Origin: Flavobacteriales bacterium | Lineage (GTDB): Bacteria; Bacteroidota; Bacteroidia; Flavobacteriales_F; PHOS-HE28 | Assembly: GCA_016710965.1 (NCBI GenBank) | Contig: JADJTW010000001.1 | Location: forward strand, 1-15,998 | Reading direction: 5' to 3' | DNA length: 15,998 nt | Shown: positions 1-9,046 of the stretch, piece by piece | Numbering within the stretch: the stretch's first letter is position 1 | How the letters are laid out: each line of letters begins with the position of its first letter | Position numbers and translations under genes: made by a program | Notes under the pieces: model-generated | Database searches by the model: none | Told to the model about the DNA's origin: nothing | What the model saw: only the letters and a program-made list of their open reading frames with translations

Positions 1-969
1 GCCGCAAGGTCGCGCTATGGAACGCTGCGGCTGACCGCTGAGCAGGAGCAGCAACTCCACCGACCTGCACTAGCGTTGGATTCGCGGTATGGCAGCACGA
101 CAGCCTCATTTTCGAGCAGTATTGGAACGGATGGGGTGCTGACAGCGTGGTGAACAGCTTCAGCGTGGCCAAGAGCTACATCGGCGTGCTCACCGGCATC
201 GCCATGGGCGAAGGGCGGATCGAGAGCGTATTCCAACCTTGCGTCAGCGATTTCCTCCCCGAGTTCAAGGAAGGCTGCTACGCCAAGATCACACATTGCA
301 TCACTTGCTCACGATGGGCACGGGCCTGGCCTGGAGCGAGCGGCGCGAATCCGTTCAGCGATAACGCCAAGGGCTACTGGCACCAACGTGCGCGAATTGG
401 CGTTGTCCCAACCCCGCCGCGAAGAACCGGGCAAGGGTTCGAGTAATCAGCAGCGGTACGCAGATAATGACCGAGGTGCTGAGGCCGCCTCAGACAGGCC
501 ATGGATGAGCTGGTGCGGGAAAAGGTCTGGGGCCGCTCGGCTGCGAGCACGAAGCATACTGGGGCAAGGACCGTGAGGATGGCGACTTCAAGGGCTTCTG
601 TTGCCTGTATGCCACCGCGCGCTTTACCCCGACCTTCGGCCGCATTGGTCACTCTATCTCGATAGCGGGCATGTGGCGTGGCAAGCGATCGTGCCGCGCG
701 AGTACCCGAAGTCTCGATAACGCCAGCGCACCTGATGGACCACACGGCGAGCCGAACAGCGATACGGATACTACTGGTGGCTGGCCGAGGTGGACGGAAT
801 GCCCATCCACTACTGCCGAGGCTTCCACGGTGAATACGTGGTGATGGTGCCCCAGGAGGACCTCGTCTTCGTGCGCACCGGAATGAAGCGCGAAGAGGTG
901 AACATGACCGGCCACCCCACCGACGTGTTCAAATGGATGCGCCATCGCCGGGAGCTTGCTGCGCGTTGA
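1..969 (+). CDS. Serine hydrolase, beta-lactamase (class C/EstB-like) family; 5' end outside window; several frameshifts
   Basis: This is the C-terminal part of a penicillin-binding-protein-like serine hydrolase. Such proteins act on ester or amide bonds with a Ser-x-x-Lys nucleophile, and the substrate cannot be told from sequence. The reading frame that makes sense starts before base 96, and no good start is visible, so the gene probably begins upstream. The active-site motif S-V-A-K lies at 162-173 (context NSFSVAKSYIGVLTG). The second motif is rebuilt as FEYQSGTQIM near 436-460 after removing indels, matching the Y-x-S/N position. The third box is GFHGEYV near 820-840, replacing the KTG of true beta-lactamases as is common in this family. 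At least four frame changes are needed between 280 and 720. The frame closes at TGA 967-969, 14 bases before the next start. The family call is firm; a true beta-lactamase is unlikely. Confidence 0.8.
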
Positions 970-983
970 CGAAGGCCCATCTC

Positions 984-1431
984 ATGCGCAAGGACATCTC
1001 TCTCCCCGAAGGTCGAAGGCATCGCCATGGCGGTGGTGCGCGAAACCGATGAAGACGGCGCGCCGGCCTGGTATGTTCGACCTCATCAACCAGAACAACG
1101 CGATGCTGGAGAACGTTCTGGTGAGCTCGCGTGGTACGGCGAGCTGGAAGGCCAGGCCCGCAAGACCAGCGAAATGCGGCACCACCTGGAACGGCTTGGC
1201 CCGAAGAGCTGGGCACGCATCGAACGCATCGTGGAGGACGTCTTCCCGCTGAGCAACCAATACTGGCTCAGCTTCTACATCGGTCCTGAGCTGCACGACA
1301 AGAAGTACATCTTCCTGGCGGGCAGCATCGACGAAGCCAACTTCACGCTGCTGCCACTGATGAACGTCCGCGGGGTGACGATCGAAGTGATGAAAGGCCG
1401 AAAACGCACGGTCGATCCGCCGCATGCGTGA
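984..1431 (+). CDS. Conserved Bacteroidota protein of unknown function (about 145 aa), frameshifted
   Basis: A small soluble protein without signal peptide or membrane segment. Starting at ATG 984-986, the frames join to MRKDISLPKVEGIAMAVVRE, then WYV, LINQNNAMLENVLVSSRG, YGELEGQARKTSEMRHHLER, and the uninterrupted end with YWLSFYIGPELHDKKYIFL and LLPLMNVRGVTIEV. From memory this pattern (a start like MKKDI-PEV, a middle LIN, a TSTMR-like box and an end PFMN-RG) belongs to a Bacteroidota-restricted family. Members are often mislabelled phenylalanyl-tRNA synthetase alpha subunit, although no synthetase domain is present. Three small indels are implied. The first is an extra C in the CCCC run near 1004-1007, and the others lie near 1078 and 1130. 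The stop is TGA 1429-1431. It sits between the hydrolase and the exonuclease on the same strand. Function unknown. Confidence 0.75.
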
Positions 1432-1471
1432 GCTTTTCCTACTTTCAGCTTTCCTTTTCATCCTTCAGAAC

Positions 1472-2201
1472 ATGCGCCCGACCACGCCCGCGACCTCACC
1501 AAGATCCTCTCTCCTCGACATCGGGAGATAAGTTCCGCAGGTGTACCGATGGGACAGGCTGAACGAGCGACGGCACAGCTCTTCGCCGAGAAGACGCGCG
1601 CTTAGAGCAGGAGCGGCAGGAGAAGAGCGCCGAACAGCTCTACGCGGATAAGGGCGGCATCCTCGCGGAGTTCGGCAAGATCATCTGCATCGGCATGGGA
1701 AGCTTGCACCGCGAAGGAGCAGACCTGAAGCTGCGCGTCACGTCCTTCCAGGACGAGGATGAGTACGACCTGCCCAGGCGATTCGCGGACCTGATGCACA
1801 AGCATTGCAACACCGATGACCACTGGCTTTGGCCACAACGGCAAGGAGTTCGATTTCCCCTGGACGCACGCCGCGCATCGTCAATCGCATACCATTGCCA
1901 CGCATCCTCGATATCGGTGGGTTGAAGCGCCATGGGAGGTGGGCCACCTCGACACCATGAACCTCTGGAGCTTCGAGGATCGGAAGGCACACACCTCACT
2001 GGCGCTGCTCACCCATGTTCTCGGGATTCCCACGCCCAAGGACGATATCTCCGGCGCCGATGTGGCACGCTGTACTACGAGGACCACGACCTCGAGCGCA
2101 TCGCTGACTATTGCAAGAAGGACGTGGTGGCCACTGTGCAGCTCTTCCTCAGGCTCACGGGAAGGGAGTTGGTGCCGTCGGAAGGCATCGCCTTGGTCTG
2201 A
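1472..2201 (+). CDS. DEDDy-type 3'-5' exonuclease (PolB-like, ribonuclease H fold), frameshifted
   Basis: A predicted stand-alone 3'-5' exonuclease related to the proofreading domain of family B DNA polymerases; known relatives remove nucleotides with two metal ions. The start ATG 1472-1474 gives MRPTTPRDLTKIL before motif Exo I. Exo I is rebuilt as DIE at 1517 onward; as written the frame reads DIGR and a stop because of extra bases in the GGG and TAA runs at 1523-1531. Exo II is GHNGKEFDFPW near 1830-1862, with the catalytic Asp in FDFP. Exo III is YCKKD at 2109-2123, the Y-x-x-x-D form. Between them come HLDTMNLWSFEDRKAHTSLA and LLTHVLGIPTPKDDISGADV, typical of this family. At least four frame changes occur (about 1525, 1595, 1830, 2070). 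The length of about 245 residues fits. The stop TGA 2199-2201 is 6 bases from the convergent neighbour's stop. Confidence 0.85.
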
Positions 2202-2207
2202 ACGAGA

Positions 2208-4123
2208 TCAATCCTGTTCGGCCACATGGGTGATGTTGATCCGCAGATCCTTGATACTGAAGGGTAGTCCGCTGGTGTTGTAGATGTACAGCTTCGCCCG
2301 AACTCCTGCGGGTCGCTGCGGGTAGCGCCAGGAATGCTTCACCCTGCCTGGGGAGACCCCGAAAGACCAATACGTAATCTTCTCCTTATCGTCCTCCTCG
2401 CTGAAGACGAACTCGATTCGACGGGCGGTCATCTTATCGACCAGAACTCAGCGCTCACGCTCATCTCCGGAATAAGCGGTGTCCGCTTCAGTCGGTTACC
2501 CGTCCCCAGTCCAACGGGAACTCGTTCGCCGCAAAGCAGAGGACAGAGCTCCTAGGAACAGGGCATTGCATCGTATCAAGGCGCACGTACTTGGCCCCTC
2601 CATCAGGGGGCAACGGATAGAGCGGTATGGTATTCCGCTCGTATCGGGTATCTCGTCGCTCCATGAACCAGACTTCCATTGGTTGGCCACCCAACCCCAT
2701 CCATCGCTCCTTGGGGACTTTCATCTGTATAACCCTGAACCGACCATTGCTGAGAAGCGTATCGATTCCTCGTTCGACGCCCGTTGTTGCCCGAAAATTG
2801 GCATCCCAGACCAGCAGATCGCCTTCGCGCAGACCTAAGGTCCCCTGCGGGTCGCGGTGGTCAGGGTACCGCTGAACTCGCCTAGGGTCGAACATGTCGA
2901 GCCCTGTATGCAAGAAGATCTGCGGATCGAAGATGAGCACCCGGGGGTGGTCCGCTTCCATCTTCAATGCGTCGTCACCGGCTTCCGACAGAAAGGCCTC
3001 CTGCGCATCAGGCAGCACCGGTTGAGGCTGTAGATTGAGCACCATAGGATACGTGCATGTGAAGAAGAGGACGCCAGCCAGCGCGCTGACCGCCATTCGA
3101 GCGGACATGGTCGAGAGCAGGTTCCGGCCGACCGCCCCTAATGTGAAGGCCACGAAGGCCATGGCGAATGGCGCACCGGTCGCAAGCACACGCAAGAGCC
3201 CCAGAGATGCCTTCCATCCCTTCCACCAAAGGATGGAATGGCCTAACAGTATCGCTAGAAAGGGCAGTAGGAGGAATAGCCAAATTCGCAGGACCAGCCT
3301 TCTTTCCTTGGGCCACGCCAGTGCCATCCCTATGGACGCCGGAATGCAGATCGCAAGAAGCCACTCGGTTCCTGGACCCAGGATCACATTGAGCCTGTCG
3401 ACGAAGAACATCAGGTAGCCGCGGCCGTAGAGATCGGCTTGCATCGCCATAGCTGGGCGAGTGGATGGCCCACGGCGATCGCCAAGGACGACCCACGCGG
3501 CAAGAGCATGCAACCGATGGCCGAACAGCAACCGGGGCAGCGCGCGCCATTGTCGGTTCCAGAGCAACCAGCCCACGAAGAAGGGCAGGACGACACACGT
3601 ACTCGGGCCGGGCGAAGGGTAGTAACTGGATGAGGACGGCGGCTTGACGCCAGCGCTCTTCCCACAAGAACCGCGCGGCCATCTGGCCACCATGGCGAAG
3701 AGCACCTCCGTCATGCCGGCTTGAACCATGTTGCCGTATCTCGGGCATCAGCAGGAGGGCGGGCGCAAAGAGCTTCAACGAGCCGCGAGGGCCGAATGCT
3801 TGAGGATGCCATCGGCGGCCCACGCCGTACCCACGAGCACAGTGCATTGAAAAGCGTCATGCCCCAGAGGCCCAGTTGCGCAGGGCGCAGAGAAAGGTGA
3901 ACAGCGGTTTGGGCTGGGGTCGAGGAAGACCTCGGGATGCTGCGGTGCATTGCGCGCGAACAAGAAATGCATGATGCCATCGCCCGTATCGAGGATGCCT
4001 TCTGAGCGTGCGCACCACCACCACGGCGGCGGCGAGCACCAGCCACCAGCACATCAACGGCCACGCGAAGCGGTCCTGCAGATCGGCCAAAGATGGCGTT
4101 CTTCGCAGTGGCCGATGCCGCAT
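2208..4123 (-). CDS. Polytopic GT-C-like membrane glycosyltransferase with C-terminal beta-rich domain, frameshifted
   Basis: A multi-pass membrane protein of about 640 residues resembling mannosyltransferase-like GT-C enzymes that take sugars from polyprenyl phosphates. The N-terminus has one hydrophobic helix (WPLMCWWLVLAAAVVVV, near 4070-4020) followed by the acidic loop DTGDGIMHFLFARNA near 3990-3950, placed where GT-C enzymes carry catalytic Asp/Glu. Further on come GMTEVLFAMVA, ARPEYV, VLPFFVGWLLWN, and hydrophobic stretches at about 3370-3060. A long soluble part follows from about 3010 (VLIFDPQIFLHTGLDMFDPR; LREGDLLVWDANF). The C-terminus, after two more indels near 2440-2490, is ARRIEFVFSEEDDKEKITYW to LYIYNTSGLPFSIKDLRINI, ending at TCA 2208-2210. 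Long frames cover 3729-2488 and 2432-2208. The start is uncertain: ATG 4123, TTG 4090 or ATG 4054. A CATCTTTG box (4095-4088) would favour a start downstream of it. Sugar and acceptor unknown. Confidence 0.72.
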
Positions 4124-4135
4124 CAACGACCGCTC

Positions 4136-5433
4136 ATGCCGCCCTGGACATTCGATTGGCCCCGCACGCAAGGGCTTGTGTTCGGCGCGCCCTGTTCCTG
4201 TTCGCGTTCTGCCTTTGCTACATCGCCCTGCGCCATCTGCTCGACGACACCTGGCTCAAGAGCGACCAGTGGGGCTATTACCACCTGCCTGCCGTTTGCT
4301 CGGCACCCACGAGCGGGCAGGATTGCCCTACTCCCATCCCGCTGGATGAGGAAAGAACGCTGAACGTCTTCACCATCGGCGTTGCATGGATGCAGGCCCC
4401 TTTCTTCTTCCTGTTATGTCCGCTGCCGTCGCCAAGATCAGCGGTTCGGTGGTCGACGGATCCGCCCTTTTCGTCATCGGGCAGTTCATGGCTTCATCAT
4501 TCTATCTGGCCGCCGGTTGTGCATTGTTATTCCATGTGCTCCGACGCCGTTTCGCGTCGGCGGTGTCCATCACTGTTCCACTCCTGCTCTTCCGGTGCCA
4601 CCAACCTGCACTACTACGGTGTTCGAAACCGGGCATGTCCCCATGTGTACGCCTTGCTTCCTCCTGAGCTGGTTGTTGTACCCGACGGTGCGCATAGAAT
4701 GAGGGCCGCGCGGCGACCGGCTGCTGGGACTATTCGTTTTGCGCGGGAATGACCGTGCTCGTGAGGCACACCGAATGCCATCGCCCTTCTTGTACCATTG
4801 TTCTCAACGCGCCTTGGCGAGAGGCACTGCGTGAACCATTGCGCTGGTTGCGGCGCTTCCTGTTCATGTGTTGGTCGGGCTTTTGGTTGTCGCTATCCTG
4901 TGGCTGCCACAGCTCCTTTACTGGCATTTCGCAACAGGTCGATGGTTCGTGCTCACCTACGGCGAGGCCGGACAAGGCTTCAATTGGGGCGACCCGCACC
5001 TGTCGGATGTGCTCTTCGCCATCAGAATGGCTGGTTCCGTATACACCCGCTGATGCTGCTTTGTGGTAGACGCACTCTGGTGCAGGCCTGGCGTGGCGAT
5101 GCAGCAGCATGCGCGCCTGATCCTGTCGGTCTCGCCCTCGTCTGGGTCCTATACAGCTGCTGGTGGTGCTGGTGGCTCGGTGGATCGTTCGGGCACGCGG
5201 CTTCATCGAGTACTACGCCTTCCTCTCGCTGCCATTGGCGATGACGCATCGACCGCATGATGCAGTGGCGAGCCGGTGCCCAGGAGTGGGCTTTCATCGG
5301 GATGGGGCTATTGGTCTTACAACATCCGCATGTGCAATCCTATCATTGGCCGTGGGAAGGCGACGTGGACCTGGGGTCCGCCTTGGGCGACTGGGCATCG
5401 GCGACGCATTCTTTCCGGGATGATGAAGGTTGA
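4136..5433 (+). CDS. Polytopic membrane protein A', GT-C-like, paralogue of the 7655-9000 gene; heavily frameshifted
   Basis: A multi-pass membrane protein needing many frame joins. Recognisable pieces in order are LFLFAFCLCYIALRHLLDD, LKSDQWGYYHLPAV (near 4255-4300), LDEERTLNVFTIGVAWMQAP, GQFMASSFYLAAGCALLFHV, GATNLHYYGV, LLVVAILWLPQLLYWHFATG, FVLTYGEAGQGFNWGDPHLS, GFIEYYAFLSLPLA, and the end IDRMMQWRAGAQEWAFIGMG to HWPWEGDVDLGSALGDWASA, stopping at TGA 5431-5433. It parallels the gene at 7655-9000 piece by piece: LKADAAGYYIYLPG, LPQTIYWRFARGSWVVYSYG. These proteins look like GT-C sugar transferases with an acidic first loop, but the reaction is unknown. I chose ATG 4136 (MPPWTFDWPRTQGLVF); ATG 4093 gives a longer, less convincing N-terminus. 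Either start lies almost against the divergent gene's start. The next gene starts inside its 3' end. Confidence 0.62.
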
Positions 5434-6907
5434 GCAGAACGATGGGTCGCGGAAGCTGGCCAGGGCCTGGATGCTGCTTTGCGCGATGGTGGCTTTCGCT
5501 CTCTGCTCGCACAAGGCGGCAACGAGCTCCTTCACTAACGACGAGCTTCAGACTTCTGCATACTCCGAAAGAAAGCGTCAGCGATCGGTGGACCACAAGA
5601 TGGCCTACACCAACAACCACTTGCTGAACTCGCTGCTGGGGATGAAGCAGAAGCTGCCACTTCTTCGGCACCGTGAGCTGCCAGCCGATTGCCGAACCTG
5701 ATGGCGCTGGTGTTCTATCTCATCCACGCGCACTGCTGCTTCGCGGCGTGCATCCGCTTTTTGCTGGCAGCCGTTGGGTATCCACTGTTGTTCACCAACG
5801 TGTACCTCATGGAGTTCTTCACGCTGGCTACGGGGCTATGGCTCTCGTTCGGCTTCCTGCTCATGGCCCTGTATCATCTCTGGCGCGCTGCGGATACCAG
5901 GCACTGGGCGCACACCATCCTCTTCCACCTTGCTTTCCTGCTCGCCTCGTGGAGCAACTTCACGCTGATCACCACTTACCTGGCGGGGGTCATCGCGTTC
6001 CAATTGGCCGTGCGGCTGGGCATGGGCACTGAGCGATGGGACCGCAAGCCACTGCGGCGCAACACCATCTTGCAGGTCGTCCTCCTGCTCATCACCGGCA
6101 AGCTCATTGGAACGCCGGTGGAGCGCACGTTGCAAGCTAACGCGCTCGACTTCGGTGGCGACAGCGGCTTCTACGGCGACACCGTGTCAACGCTCGTGCG
6201 CAGCCTCTTCCCGACCATGCAGGTCGAAGGAACGATGATGACGATCATACAGGCCGTGCTGACTGTGATCGTGGTGATAGCTGCGGTGCTCGTAATCCTG
6301 AACAGGGTCCGCCGCACAGAAGGAACGACCCGTGGTTCATCTCTTGTCACATGCCTGGTGCTCACCTGTGCAGGTGTGTACTTGCAGCATCTGCTCTTCG
6401 GGGTGGACCACCTCAGGGCGCTTCGCGCTTATTCCTAATGCCCATGGTCGTTCTCGTGTTCATCTTTATGCGCAGCGCTCAGCATCGCGTTCGATCGTGC
6501 CTGCGGCCGTTGTCTGCTCGGCCTGTCTGGCTGGAAGCATTTATTGCGTCCCTCAGCATTGGGGTACCTATGCGAGCTGGGAATGGGGCTACGACATGGA
6601 TACGAAAAATGCCATGCATGAACTCGAAGCCCGGCATGCGGCGTCCGTAGTGAGAGAAGGCCACGTGCGGGTGGGCATCAATTGGCGTTTCGAGCCCGCC
6701 ATGAACTACTACCGGGGCACACGAGGCCTGCGCTGGATGGAAACGCTCGCGCGCGACGGCTTCTCCGATGCGGATGCATACCGCTACGTTTTCGCCAATG
6801 ACACAGCCGCCAAGGAAGGCTTCAGCACGGTGGCTGCCTTCGATCACAGCGGCACCGTTCTCCTCAAGCGCGTCCTAGCCGCGCCCGGAACGGCCCCTAC
6901 GCGCTAG
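5420..6907 (+). CDS. Polytopic membrane protein B', GT-C-like, paralogue of the 11397-13150 gene; frameshifted
   Basis: A multi-pass membrane protein of about 495 residues, starting at ATG 5420 (or 5423) inside the end of the preceding gene, so the two are probably translationally coupled. The N-terminus MMKVEQNDGSRKLARAWMLL leads into a hydrophobic helix and an acidic motif TNDE, then NNHLLNSLLGMK. This matches HDEATSFIAYAQGG and NNHYLNSLLGFIGFKLFG of the minus-strand gene. A conserved R/A-GYG box follows near 5825-5845, where two compensating indels hide it. The longest clean frame is 5689-6438, with helices around YHLWRAADTRHWAHTILFHL and LTVIVVIAAVLVILNRV. Frame changes near 6415 and 6500 lead to the end GHVRVGINWRFEPAMNYYRG through GTVLLKRVLAAPGTAPTR. 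The Asp-Glu loop is where GT-C enzymes hold their catalytic acid. The stop TAG 6905-6907 overlaps the convergent gene's stop. Substrate unknown. Confidence 0.68.
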
Positions 6908-7617
6908 AGCCCGTACTTCACGATGCACCAGATGGCGCGGAAGCCGTCTTTCCAGCCGATCTTCTTGCCTTCTGCATAGGTGCGGCCATAGTAGCTGATG
7001 CCCACTTCGTAGATGCGCGCGCCCTTCACACGGGCGAGCTTGGCGGTCACTTCCGGCTCGAAGCCGAAGCGCTGCTCCCGCAGGTCGAGGCTCTTGGCGA
7101 TATCGCTGCGGATGAGCTTGTAGCAGGTTTCCATGTCCGTCAGGTTCAAATTATTGAACGCGTTGGACAGCGTGGTGAGGAACTTGTTGCCGATGCTGTG
7201 CCAGAAGAAGAGGATGCGATGCGGGTGGTGGCCCATGAATCGCGAGCCGAAGACCACATCGGCGAAGCCTTCCACCACAGGGCGGAGCAGATCGTTGTAC
7301 TCGCGCGGGTCGTATTCCAGGTCTGCGTCCTGGATGATGAGGTAATCGCCCGTTGCCTCGCTGATGCCCCGATGGATGGCCGCGCCCTTGCCCATGTTGC
7401 GCGGCTGTTCGATGAATCGGATACCTGCTCCTGGATACGCGATCATATACTGCTGTACGGCAGCGGCTGTGCCGTCCGTGCTGCCATCGTTCACGATAAT
7501 CACCTCCTTGCCGATCCCCCCATCCCGCAATAGCGCATCGCGCACTTTGTCCAGGATCAGGTGTATGGTGCGCTCCTCGTTGTAAGCGGGGATGATGATT
7601 GAGAGGGTGCGGATCAA
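6904..7617 (-). CDS. Family 2 glycosyltransferase, polyprenyl/dolichol-phosphate mannose synthase-like
   Basis: A soluble GT-A-fold enzyme, intact, about 237 residues. Relatives transfer mannose or another hexose from a nucleotide sugar to a polyprenyl phosphate at the inner membrane face. Motifs in order: SIIIPAYNEERTIHLIL, VNDGSTDGT, NMGKGAAIHRG, the metal-binding QDADLEYDP, GSRFMG, HSIGNKFLTTLSNAFNNLNL, TDMETCYKLI, RFGFEPEVTAKLAR and EVGISYYGRTYAEGKKIGWK. It lacks the C-terminal membrane helices of GtrB-type relatives. There is no ATG before the first strand. The frame is open to TTG 7641, but I prefer TTG 7617 (reading MIRTLSIIIP), because a TATCTTGG promoter-like box at 7645-7638 would put transcription start downstream of 7641; TTG 7629 is also possible. 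It is the last gene of the minus-strand cluster and probably makes the lipid-linked donor for the neighbouring GT-C-like proteins. Which sugar is not shown. Confidence 0.9.
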   Translation of the reverse strand: MIRTLSIIIPAYNEERTIHLILDKVRDALLRDGGIGKEVIIVNDGSTDGTAAAVQQYMIAYPGAGIRFIEQPRNMGKGAAIHRGISEATGDYLIIQDADLEYDPREYNDLLRPVVEGFADVVFGSRFMGHHPHRILFFWHSIGNKFLTTLSNAFNNLNLTDMETCYKLIRSDIAKSLDLREQRFGFEPEVTAKLARVKGARIYEVGISYYGRTYAEGKKIGWKDGFRAIWCIVKYGL

Positions 7618-7637
7618 GTGCCTCGGCAAAAGGGCCG

Positions 7638-7645
7638 CCAAGATA
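7638..7645 (-). promoter_or_regulatory. Candidate Bacteroidota -7 box (TATCTTGG) before the GT2 gene
   Basis: Read on the minus strand, the box is TATCTTGG. It matches six of eight positions of the TAnnTTTG -7 pattern counting the free ones, or five of six fixed positions. It starts 9 bases after the stop of the preceding gene and ends 20 bases before TTG 7617. It implies a short leader and would allow the GT2 gene to be transcribed apart from the upstream genes. No convincing -33 element was identified. Confidence 0.35.
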
Positions 7646-7654
7646 GACCGCTGC

Positions 7655-9000
7655 TCAGAAGGCTGCTTTGCCGAGGAAGGCCTCGAAGATGTTCCGGGCC
7701 CATGGCCCCCAGTCCCAGCTTCCAGAAGAATAGCAGACGTCGTAGTGCAACATGGCTAGGTAGTTCACGATGCAGGGCAGCACCAGCAACGAAACCACGA
7801 CGAAACGGACCGAGGAAGCATGGTTGCGCCATCGATCGATCAAGGCCCACAACCCCATCGCGAGGAAAGGAGTGTATTGCACCAGGGGCCGCAAGCCATA
7901 GCTGCAACCGAAAGTCCATACGTGCCACGCTGCGCAGGAATAGATCACCGCGAAGAGCAGCACGAACAGAAGCCAAGCCGTGGCCCGCTCCTGCCTGAAC
8001 AGCACAACGAGCGCGCAAGGCAAGAGGAGGAAGGCCGGCGCATACGGAAGCAGTCCGTTCTCCGGAGCAAGAAGCACTTCCGCCAAATAAGGAGATGCCC
8101 AATTGCTGAAGCCCTCATCACCATAGGAATACACCACCCAGCTGCCGCGAGCGAAGCGCCAGTAGATCGTCTGGGGAAGCGCGACTATCAGTCCAGCGGC
8201 AACCTGTGAGGCATAGAAACGGAACGAACGGGCCACGTGCGGCCGCTCCTGAACATAAGGACGACCAATGCAAGAACCGCGAGCGCATCGATGGGACGGA
8301 TCAGCACGATCAAGGCGCTGGCGAACGCGAAGCCCCAATGCGAAGATCGCCGCATGGGAAATCCACGGTCTGCATAGATGCAATGCAGAGCGAGGGCGAC
8401 CAGGAAGAACGAATAGATGTGCGAATAGCCTGGTGACCGGAATGCGAAGTAAAAGGTGTTCGTTCCGAAAGCGATGCATGCAAGCACGAGCAAAGCCACG
8501 CCATTCGTCGTGGGCCGCCACCGACGCAAAGCCAGTGCGATCAACAGGAGGCCCGAGGTCCAGTAGAAGATCCCTGCTACTTCAATCGCTTGATGATGCG
8601 TGCGCGTCCATCCATCAGTGGCGCCGAAACCCTCGATGGATTCTGCCAACAGGAAGAAGGGAAGCTGCAGGAGAGCGGTACCACAGGTGTACTTCGTTGC
8701 AATGCGGTCATGCTCCCGGTCCGCTTGGAAGCCATATCCCCCGAGGACAACAAGACTATCGCTTACGGTGGCAGCGCGCAGGCCATGATGGAATAAACCG
8801 GGCAGGTATATGTAATAGCCCGCTGCGTCGGCCTTCAAATCCGATTTCCAATCATCCAGCGGCACCCTTCCATGGTAGTCGATGGAAGACCCTGCGAAGA
8901 AGAGGAAGAACAGGAATGCGCACGCGCCCATCCCATTCGCTGTCGCGAGCCAGATGCGCAACCTTGCGAACCGCGAGCTCCGTTGTTGCGCTGTAACCAA
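7655..9000 (-). CDS. Polytopic membrane protein A, GT-C-like, one frameshift
   Basis: A membrane protein of about 448 residues, read from two long frames (9000 to about 8235, then to TCA 7655-7657) joined by a one-base change between 8215 and 8255. The N-terminus has a helix ANGMGACAFLFFLFF, then a periplasmic-type loop LKADAAGYYIYLPGLFHHG, in which the Asp and the GYY-YLP box are the family signature. A second box is RIATKYTCGTALLQLPFFLL. Many helices follow (YWTSGLLLIALALR, ALIVLIRPIDALAVLALVVL, QVAAGLIVALPQTIYWRFAR), then GDEGFSNWASPYLAEVLLAP, and the end is SWDWGPWARNIFEAFLGKAAF. It aligns by eye with the plus-strand gene at 4136-5433. The start is uncertain: TTG 9000 opens this frame, while ATG 9040, 6 bases after the upstream stop, would need another indel. 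Probably a polyprenyl-phosphate-sugar-dependent transferase; this is inference. Confidence 0.75.
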
Positions 9001-9046
9001 ATCGATGGTGGATCAAAGCGGGTGCCGGATGATCGAGCATGTTGGC

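Noticed and set aside
982..1461. A 159-codon minus-strand open frame
   Set aside because: It is antisense to the conserved Bacteroidota protein at 984-1431, whose frames carry family motifs; the antisense product does not.
4124..4135. Bidirectional regulatory region between the divergent membrane genes
   Set aside because: The gap is only 12 bases with the chosen starts and start assignment is uncertain, so no operator or promoter pair can be supported.
4730..5206. A 158-codon minus-strand frame
   Set aside because: It is antisense to membrane protein A', whose conserved pieces continue through the same stretch on the plus strand.
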